A stretch of 64,000 nt of DNA from Ensifer sp. PDNC004 (GTDB taxonomy: Bacteria; Pseudomonadota; Alphaproteobacteria; Rhizobiales; Rhizobiaceae), in the NCBI RefSeq assembly GCF_016919405.1, contig NZ_CP070353.1:3312501-3376500 (forward strand). The letters are read 5' to 3'. Shown here one piece after another: positions 58,068 through 64,000 of the stretch (its first letter is position 1; every line of letters begins with the position of its first letter). The notes below the pieces were generated by a model. It worked only from the letters and a program-made list of their open reading frames with translations. It did not search any database and was not told the origin of the DNA. Position numbers and translations under genes: made by a program.

Positions 58068-58345
58068 TCGATGATCTCCCCGCGCATCAGGAACTTGCCG
58101 AAGGCGATCGACGAGACGAAGCCGATCAAAGCCACGATCAGTGCAGACTCGAAATAGAGCGAGTTGGCCGTGCGGATGCCGAAGGTCAAAAGCATCAGCA
58201 TGGCGTTGATGTAGAGCGTGTCGAGGCCGAGGATGCGGTCCTGGGCGCGCGGTCCTCGCACCATGCGATAGAAGGCAAAGGCCATCGCCAGGCCGAGCAT
58301 GATCTGGGCAACCAGGATCGACCAGATGATTGAAAGTTCCATCAT
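58064..58345 (-). CDS. phaF: Mrp/Pha antiporter subunit F
   Basis: 93-residue three-helix subunit (MLGLAMAFAFYRMVRGPRAQDRILGLDTLY, ALIVALIGFVSSIAFGKFLMRG). RGPRAQDRILGLDTL is characteristic of MnhF/PhaF. It overlaps phaE and phaG by 4 bases each. Confidence 0.94.
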   Translation of the reverse strand: MMELSIIWSILVAQIMLGLAMAFAFYRMVRGPRAQDRILGLDTLYINAMLMLLTFGIRTANSLYFESALIVALIGFVSSIAFGKFLMRGEIIE

Positions 58346-58827
58346 CCGAATATCTCCTTCAGGGCGGTCTCGTAGCGCTTGACCGTATCGAGCCAGATGT
58401 CCTCGTTTTCCATGTCGAGCACGTGGAAGAGCAGCGATTTGCGGCCGCGATCGTATTCGAGCCAGGCTGTTCCCGGCGTCGCGGTCATGACACAGGCAAG
58501 CAGCGCCAGGGCGTTTTCGTCTTCCAGATCGAGATCGATGGTCAGGAAGCCCGAGTTCGGCGGGCGGCGCTGGCCACGCAGGATGACAGCGATGACCGCG
58601 ATGTTCGAGCGGATCACGTCGAGGGCGACGGCAAAGCCGAAGCGCACGATCAACAGGATCCTACGCGGGTGCGATCGCATGAGGCCGAGCTTCAGCGTCA
58701 CCCAGCCGAGACCGGTTGCCAGTATCGTCCCCATGAGGAAGGTGCCGGGCGCGACCGACTGATTGAGCAGGAGCCAGATGACGAGCAGCCCGACGGAGAG
58801 AAGCGGATAGGGGAGCCAGGTGCGCAT
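58342..58827 (-). CDS. phaE: Mrp/Pha antiporter subunit E
   Basis: 161-residue MnhE/PhaE with N-terminal helices (YPLLSVGLLVIWLLLNQSVAPGTFLMGTILATGLGW) and a cytoplasmic C-terminal domain (NSGFLTIDLDLEDENALALLACVMTATPGTAWLEYD). An accessory subunit needed for complex assembly. It begins 3 bases after phaD. Confidence 0.94.
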   Translation of the reverse strand: MRTWLPYPLLSVGLLVIWLLLNQSVAPGTFLMGTILATGLGWVTLKLGLMRSHPRRILLIVRFGFAVALDVIRSNIAVIAVILRGQRRPPNSGFLTIDLDLEDENALALLACVMTATPGTAWLEYDRGRKSLLFHVLDMENEDIWLDTVKRYETALKEIFG

Positions 58828-58830
58828 CGC

Positions 58831-60447
58831 CTACTGCCCTCCCGCCCGGGGCGCCGTGAGCACCCGTTCCGTGTAACCCGCGGGATCGAACAGCGAATCC
58901 GCCGTTGCCTGCATGTAGCGCATGGCCGGCCCGGCCTGCACGCTCAAGAAGATGCAAGCCGCGAGCAGCACGACGACGGGGGTGATCTCGATGACGACGA
59001 CGCGCGGCACGGTGTTTTCGATCGACGCCCAGAAGGTACGGATGCCGACGCGGTTCATTGCGATCATCGCGGCGAGACCGGAAAGGATCAACAGCGTGAC
59101 ATAGGTCCAGTCGGCGGCGGAGATCGCCGGCGCGGCTTCCGCTCCCGAAAGGCCGAAGAGACCACCCAGGATGGCGAACTTGGCGACGAAGCCGGAGAGC
59201 GGCGGCAGGCCCGCAAGCAGGAGGGCGCAAAGGCAGAAGCAGAGGCCGAGGATCGCCATCGTGCCGGGAATCGCGGCTCCGACTTCTTCTTCCTCTTCGT
59301 CCTCGTCGGCGTCGCCATAGGCTTCCATCGTCACCGCCAGAACGTCGGCGCCGGCGTCACGGCCGCGCTCGACCAGTTCGATCAGCAGGAAGAAGGCGGC
59401 GATCGTCAGTGTCGAGCTGACGAGATAGAAGAGCGCCCCGGCGATCATGCTCGGATGGCCGAGGCCGATGGCGGCGAGCAGCGTGCCGGAGGAGACCAGC
59501 ACCGAATAGGCGGCGAGGCGCCCCATGGCCTGCGATGCGAGCACGCCGATGGCGCCGAAGGCGATCGTCAGCAGGCCGCCGGCAAGCAGGACCGGCTGGC
59601 CGAAGCCGGCAGACGCGCCGGCGCTCGCACCGAAGACCAGCAGCGAAAGCCTGAGAATGACATAGATGCCGACCTTGGTGAGGATCGCAAAGACGGCGGC
59701 GACCGGCGGCGTCGCGGCCGAATAGGCCGTCGGCAGCCAGAAGCTCAAGGGCCACATGCCGGCCTTCACCAGGAAGGCGACGCCGAGCACACCGGCGCCG
59801 ACCTCGACCATCTGGCGATCCTCCGGCGAGAGCGTTGCCAGCTTCATCGAGAGATCGGCCATGTTGAGCGTGCCGGTCACGCCGTAGATCAGGCTGACGC
59901 CGATCAGGAAGAGCGAGGACGCGGCGAGGTTGATCGCGACATAGTGCAGGCCTGCCTTGACGCGCAGCGGGCCGGAGCCGTGCAGCAGCAGCCCGTAGGA
60001 CGCCGCCAGCATGATCTCGAAGAAGACGAAGAGGTTGAAGAGGTCGCCGGTCAGGAACGAGCCGTTGAGGCCGGCGATCAGCAACTGGAACAGCGAATGG
60101 AAGTGATGGCCGGCGGTGTGCCAGCGCGCGATCGAATAGGCCTGGGCGGCCAGCGCCAGTCCGCTCGTCAGGCACAGCATCAGCGCCGACAGACGGTCGA
60201 GAACGAGCACGATGCCGAAGGGGGCGGGCCAGTTGCCGAGCTGATAGACGCCGTTGCCCGCGGGCGCTCCGTCCATCGAGGCGATCCGCATCAGCACGAT
60301 CGAGAGGATGAAGAGCGCGAGCGTCGAGACGAAGCTCATCACGCCCTTGAGCGAGCGGTTGCGCTCGTCGATCGGGATCATTGCGGCGCCGACCATCAGC
60401 GGCAGCAGGATCGGCAGGATCAGCAGGTGGTGCATCCAGTTAGTCAT
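58831..60447 (-). CDS. phaD: Mrp/Pha antiporter subunit D, with acidic insert
   Basis: 538-residue NuoM/NuoN-like subunit with about 14 helices. The proton-path lysine is in AFLVKAGMWPLSFWLP (K228) and the family's FNLFVFFEIMLAASYGLLL is present. Residues 379-388 (DADEDEEEEE) form an unusual acidic cytoplasmic-type loop between helices. ATG at 60447 gives the normal N-terminus MTNWMHHLLIL and overlaps phaC by 8 bases. Works with PhaAB as the antiporting core. Confidence 0.93.
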   Translation of the reverse strand: MTNWMHHLLILPILLPLMVGAAMIPIDERNRSLKGVMSFVSTLALFILSIVLMRIASMDGAPAGNGVYQLGNWPAPFGIVLVLDRLSALMLCLTSGLALAAQAYSIARWHTAGHHFHSLFQLLIAGLNGSFLTGDLFNLFVFFEIMLAASYGLLLHGSGPLRVKAGLHYVAINLAASSLFLIGVSLIYGVTGTLNMADLSMKLATLSPEDRQMVEVGAGVLGVAFLVKAGMWPLSFWLPTAYSAATPPVAAVFAILTKVGIYVILRLSLLVFGASAGASAGFGQPVLLAGGLLTIAFGAIGVLASQAMGRLAAYSVLVSSGTLLAAIGLGHPSMIAGALFYLVSSTLTIAAFFLLIELVERGRDAGADVLAVTMEAYGDADEDEEEEEVGAAIPGTMAILGLCFCLCALLLAGLPPLSGFVAKFAILGGLFGLSGAEAAPAISAADWTYVTLLILSGLAAMIAMNRVGIRTFWASIENTVPRVVVIEITPVVVLLAACIFLSVQAGPAMRYMQATADSLFDPAGYTERVLTAPRAGGQ

Positions 60448-60787
60448 GGCGCTGCTCCCTGCCGTCGACATGGTCGGTGCCGGTGAAGCCGCGCGAGGCG
60501 AGCAGCACGACGAGGAAGAGTGCCGTCATGGCAAAGCCGATGACGATGGCCGTCAGGACGAGGGCCTGCGGCACCGGATCGGTGAAACGGCTGAGATCGC
60601 CGACACCACCGGGTTCCAGCACCGGCGGCGCGTTCACCCGAAGGCGCCCCATGCCGAAGATGAAGAGGTTGACGGCGTAGGAGAGCAGCGAGAGGCCGAT
60701 GATCACCTGATAGGTGCGCGGACGCAGCAGCAGGTAAACGCCGGAAGCTGTAAGGACGCCGATTGCGGCAGACAGAATGATCTCCAT
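60440..60787 (-). CDS. phaC: Mrp/Pha antiporter subunit C
   Basis: 115-residue NuoK-like subunit with three helices (LSAAIGVLTASGVYLLLR, YQVIIGLSLLSYAVNLFIFGMG, ALVLTAIVIGFAMTALFLVVLLA). Its start shares one base with the phaA stop (TGATG). Confidence 0.94.
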   Translation of the reverse strand: MEIILSAAIGVLTASGVYLLLRPRTYQVIIGLSLLSYAVNLFIFGMGRLRVNAPPVLEPGGVGDLSRFTDPVPQALVLTAIVIGFAMTALFLVVLLASRGFTGTDHVDGREQRHD

Positions 60788-63732
60788 CAGCGTGCCTCCT
60801 TTCGCATGGCGCGTGCATGGGCACGCGGCGCGCGGATCGACTGGTGGGCAAGCGCGATCAGGATCAGCACGGTTGCGCCGAGCACCAGCGAGAACACGCC
60901 GAGATCGAAGAACAGGGCGCTCGCCAGCGGGAACTTGCCGATGATCGGCAGCGTCACGTATTGCGCATGGGACGTCAGGAACGGATAGCCGAAGAACCAG
61001 GAACCGATGCCGGTTGCGGCCGCCACCAGAAGGCCGATGCTCATCCAGCGCAGCGGATGGATGCGCAGCCGTTCCTCGACCCAGCGGGTTCCGCCGGACA
61101 TGTATTGCAGGATGAAGCCGATCGACATGGCGATGCCGGCGGCAAAGCCGCCGCCCGGCAGGTCATGGCCACGCAGGAAGAGGTAGGCTGCCAGCATGCC
61201 GATGACCGGGAACATCCAGCGCATGATCACCGACGGGACGAACAGGTATTCGGCGACGCTGTCACCCTTGTTGCGGTCTGGATGATCGTCGTCGAAGGCG
61301 TTCTGGACGCGCTGCTGTTCCGGCGCCTCCAGGCTGTCGGCCTGCGGGCGGAAGCGCAGCAACAGGGCGAAGACGGTGAGCGCGACGATCGCCAACACCG
61401 CGATCTCGCCGAGCGTGTCGAAGCCGCGGAAGTCGACGAGGATGACGTTGACGACATTGGTGCCGCCGCCTTCCTTGTAGGCGCGCTCGAGGAAGTAGCT
61501 TGCGATCGTGTCGGGCATGGGCCGGGTCATCATCGTATAGGCGATCAGCGCCACACCGCAGCCGGCGACGACCGCCAGCAGGAAGTCACGCAGGCGCCGG
61601 AAGCGGACCTTCAGCGACAACAGTTCGGTTTCCTCGGTGTCCTCGATGCGCTTCGGCAGCCACCGCAAGCCGAGCAGGATCAGCACGGTGGTGACGATCT
61701 CGACGAGCAGCTGGGTTACCGCCAGATCCGGCGCGGAAAGCCAGACGAACGTCAGGCAGGTGGTGAGCCCGGCGCCGCCGAGCAGCACGAGTGCTGCCAG
61801 CCGGTGGAATTTTGCCAGGATCGCCGCACCGATGGCGCAGGCGATGCCGATCGCCCAGAGCAGGGCGAAGGCCGGATCGATGCTGCGCACGAGAAGCGGC
61901 GGAAGCTCGAAATGATTGAGAAGCAGTGGCAGCGCGCCGGCGACGATCGCGATGAAGACGAGGAAGCGCATCTGCGGCTGCAGCCGCCGCGTGCCGAGGC
62001 GTTGCTCGAGAAAGCGCGCCCATTTCCAGGAGAGCGTTACCAGCACGCGCTCGAAGATGCGCTGGCCATGCAGCAGGCGGAAGACCGGCGGCCCTTCGAC
62101 GCTGGTGGCGAGATAGTTGCGCATCAGGAAATAGAGGCCGACACCGCCGGCAAGCGCGACGAAGCTCATGATCAGCGGTAGGTTCCAGCCGTGCCAGACC
62201 GACAGGCTGTAATAGGGCGTGTTGGCACCGAGAATGGAGACGACCGCCGTGTGCAGGAATGGGCCGATGGTGATCGCCGGGATAATGCCGACGACGAGGC
62301 AGGCAAGCACCAGGAACTCGATCGGCACGCGCATCCAGCGCGGCGGCTCGTGAGGCACCTTCGGCAGGTCCTCCGGCGTCTTGCCGAAGAAGACGCTGTG
62401 GATGAAGCGCAGCGAATAGGTGACCGCGAACATGCCGGCGAGCGTCGCGACATAGGGCGTCATCGTGTCGAGAATATTGGCCTGGTGCGTTTCGATCGCT
62501 TCGGCGAAGAACATTTCCTTGGAGATGAAGCCGTTCAAGAGCGGCACGCCGGCCATGGCCGCGCTCGCGACCATGGCGAGCACCGCCGTTCCAGGCATGT
62601 ACCTGATCAGCCCTCCGAGCTTGCGCATGTCGCGCGTTCCGGTCTCGTGGTCGATGATGCCGGCCGCCATGAACAGCGACGCCTTGAAGGTCGCGTGGTT
62701 GACGATGTGGAAGACTGCGGCGACGGCGGCCAGCGGGCTGCCGAGGCTCAGGAGCACGGTGATCAGGCCGAGATGGCTGATGGTGGAATAGGCGAGCAGG
62801 CCTTTGAGGTCCTGCTGGAAGATGGCGAAATAGGCGCCGAGCAGCAGCGTCGAAAGACCGGCAAGGCCGACGATCCAGAACCAGGCTTCGGTGCCGGCCA
62901 TGACCGGCCAGAGGCGCGCCAGCAGGAAGACGCCGGCCTTCACCATTGTTGCCGAGTGCAGGTAGGCCGAGACCGGCGTCGGCGCCGACATGGCGTGCGG
63001 CAGCCAGAAATGGAACGGGAACTGCGCGCTCTTCGTCAGCGCGCCGAGCAGCACCAGGATCAAGACCGGCATGTAGAGCGGCGAGTTGCGGATGAGGTCG
63101 CCGGAGGCGAGCACGACGTCGAGATCGTAGCTGCCGACGATGCGGCCCATCAGAAGCAGGCCGACGAGCATGCAGAGGCCGCCGGTGCCGGTCACCGTCA
63201 GCGCCATGCGTGCGCCGTCACGGGCGTGCGCATTGTGGTGCCAGTAGCCGATCAATAGGAAGGAGACGATGCTCGTCAGTTCCCAGAAGACGGCGAGCAG
63301 GATGAGATTGCCTGAAAGCACGACGCCGAGCATCGAGCCCATGAAGGCGAGGAACAGCGACAGGAAGCGCGGCACCGGGTCTTCCGCCGCCATGTAGTAG
63401 CGGGCGTAAAGCACCACAAGCACGCCGATCGCGGTCACCAGAACCGTGAAGAGCCAGGCGAATCCGTCCATCCGGAGCGTGAAGTTGAGGCCGAGTTCCG
63501 GAAGCCAGGCGATGTCGTAGCGCAGGACGCCGCCGGAGGTGACGAAGGGATAGAGACCGGCGGCGACGAGCAAACACAGGAGCGCGATCGCTCCTGCAAA
63601 CCAGGCTGTCGCACCGCGCTGATCGGGCGGAAAGAAGATTGCAAGGAGGCTTCCCGCAAATGGGGCGAGAATGAAGACAGAAAGCAATTTTCCCGCGTAT
63701 TCGATCGTACCGTTCCCTTCGTTCGGGTTCAT
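60787..63732 (-). CDS. phaA: Mrp/Pha antiporter fused subunit A-B
   Basis: 981-residue NuoL-like MrpA with a C-terminal MrpB domain. Some 16 or more N-terminal helices include the key segment GALTKSAQFPFHFWLPHAMSAPTPVSAYLHSATMVKAG in pieces. A DUF4040/MbhD-type middle part follows (LSAPDLAVTQLLVEIVTTVLILLGLRWLP). The MnhB part runs from about residue 840 (FPVIGMLAAYLFLRGHDLPGGGFAAGI). The A-B fusion is typical of group 2 Mrp/Pha systems in rhizobia. First gene of the operon. The start is uncertain: ATG 63732 lacks a clear Shine-Dalgarno sequence and a GTG at 63786 is possible. Role in Na+/K+ and pH homeostasis. Confidence 0.93.
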   Translation of the reverse strand: MNPNEGNGTIEYAGKLLSVFILAPFAGSLLAIFFPPDQRGATAWFAGAIALLCLLVAAGLYPFVTSGGVLRYDIAWLPELGLNFTLRMDGFAWLFTVLVTAIGVLVVLYARYYMAAEDPVPRFLSLFLAFMGSMLGVVLSGNLILLAVFWELTSIVSFLLIGYWHHNAHARDGARMALTVTGTGGLCMLVGLLLMGRIVGSYDLDVVLASGDLIRNSPLYMPVLILVLLGALTKSAQFPFHFWLPHAMSAPTPVSAYLHSATMVKAGVFLLARLWPVMAGTEAWFWIVGLAGLSTLLLGAYFAIFQQDLKGLLAYSTISHLGLITVLLSLGSPLAAVAAVFHIVNHATFKASLFMAAGIIDHETGTRDMRKLGGLIRYMPGTAVLAMVASAAMAGVPLLNGFISKEMFFAEAIETHQANILDTMTPYVATLAGMFAVTYSLRFIHSVFFGKTPEDLPKVPHEPPRWMRVPIEFLVLACLVVGIIPAITIGPFLHTAVVSILGANTPYYSLSVWHGWNLPLIMSFVALAGGVGLYFLMRNYLATSVEGPPVFRLLHGQRIFERVLVTLSWKWARFLEQRLGTRRLQPQMRFLVFIAIVAGALPLLLNHFELPPLLVRSIDPAFALLWAIGIACAIGAAILAKFHRLAALVLLGGAGLTTCLTFVWLSAPDLAVTQLLVEIVTTVLILLGLRWLPKRIEDTEETELLSLKVRFRRLRDFLLAVVAGCGVALIAYTMMTRPMPDTIASYFLERAYKEGGGTNVVNVILVDFRGFDTLGEIAVLAIVALTVFALLLRFRPQADSLEAPEQQRVQNAFDDDHPDRNKGDSVAEYLFVPSVIMRWMFPVIGMLAAYLFLRGHDLPGGGFAAGIAMSIGFILQYMSGGTRWVEERLRIHPLRWMSIGLLVAAATGIGSWFFGYPFLTSHAQYVTLPIIGKFPLASALFFDLGVFSLVLGATVLILIALAHQSIRAPRAHARAMRKEAR

Positions 63733-63798
63733 GGAGAGCGGGCACCCGAGCGCCGTGCTTTCCGAAAGAATGCACAGGAAACGCACCAGAATTTTGAT

Positions 63799-63852
63799 TC
63801 TAGAGCATCTTTTCCGCTTTCAGTGGTTCCACTTGAAGCGGGACACTCTAGA
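63799..63852. repeat. Rhizobial palindromic repeat TCTAGAG...CTCTAGA
   Basis: A 54-base nested palindrome: TCTAGAG/CTCTAGA at the ends, CCGCTT/AAGCGG inside and AGTGG/CCACT in the centre. It matches the widespread rhizobial intergenic element beginning TCTAGAGCAT. It lies 67 bases before the phaA ATG, so it may sit within the operon leader. Confidence 0.8.
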
Positions 63853-64000
63853 GGCCCGAAAGGGCGGTCGCATCAGCGACTGCCGCAGGTGATGCCGCCA
63901 TTCCCATGAAGCGGAGGCAGGCAATTGTTTTTATGGCGATTCGCGGCAGGGCTGCCAAGCCTCAGGCCTGCGAAAAATGCACGCACCCGCGTTTTTAACA
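63853..64000. other. Region upstream of the pha operon
   Basis: 148 bases to the window edge. It probably holds the leftward pha promoter and perhaps the end of a neighbouring gene, but nothing could be identified. Confidence 0.4.

Noticed and set aside
58330..60486. 718-codon plus-strand frame opposite phaD-phaF
   Set aside because: Antisense shadow with low-complexity charged composition. The opposite strand encodes well-recognised antiporter subunits.
60817..62181. 454-codon plus-strand frame opposite phaA
   Set aside because: Antisense shadow; same low-complexity composition and no start signal.

Overview
This window is a chromosomal segment of an alphaproteobacterium of the Rhizobiaceae, most likely Ensifer/Sinorhizobium and perhaps close to E. 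adhaerens. The case rests on the 23S rRNA with a helix-9 intervening stem, the high-GC coding style, the aerobic cob cluster in the order cobF-G-H-I-J-(K)-L-M, the gene set hmgA/hpd/bkd/purU, a fused PhaAB-type antiporter subunit, and intergenic palindromes of the rhizobial kind. The genus is inferred from remembered gene order and protein likeness; no search was run.

Layout. 1-3.6 kb: 3' end of an rRNA operon (spacer, 23S, 5S, initiator tRNA). 3.9-6.4 kb: a DUF3300-DUF2950 exported-protein pair. 6.7-9.6 kb: an AI-2E family transporter convergent with a membrane TPR protein. 9.9-13.3 kb: a GGDEF-EAL c-di-GMP enzyme and an orphan methyltransferase. 13.4-18.5 kb: a TetR repressor divergent from an RND efflux pair, with two matching palindromic operators. 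18.6-22.4 kb: a siderophore-type iron ABC transporter. 22.4-30.4 kb: an accessory exopolysaccharide island with AT-rich control regions. It holds a LuxR-type regulator with a degenerate receiver, UDP-xylose synthase, UDP-xylose 4-epimerase, a GT2 polysaccharide synthase, a DUF995 protein and a GH26-like hydrolase. It resembles the uxs1-uxe-apsS arabinose-polysaccharide locus described in S. meliloti, but the adjacent regulator is of a different family.

30.5-37.0 kb: tyrosine/homogentisate catabolism (hpd, Lrp, MarR, hmgA, an MBL-fold hydrolase, fah, maiA). 37.1-44.3 kb: purU, a thiolase, and the branched-chain 2-oxoacid dehydrogenase operon bkdA1-bkdA2-bkdB-lpdV. 44.7-49.4 kb: an FAD amine/amino-acid oxidase, a ModE-type regulator and modABC with a clear ModE-like operator. 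49.7-57.6 kb: ung and the aerobic cobalamin cluster, preceded by an FNR/FixK-type box and with cobK inserted antisense. 57.7-63.7 kb: a seven-function Mrp/Pha cation/proton antiporter operon, followed by a palindromic repeat.

Most of the window is ordinary core metabolism in tight operons. The most interesting part is the polysaccharide island and its palindrome-bearing promoter region. Other points of interest are the head-to-head cobK/cobL overlap, the anaerobox upstream of an oxygen-dependent pathway, a two-codon minigene in front of the siderophore-binding protein, a non-canonical initiator tRNA anticodon stem, and three tandem hairpins between 5S and tRNA-fMet.
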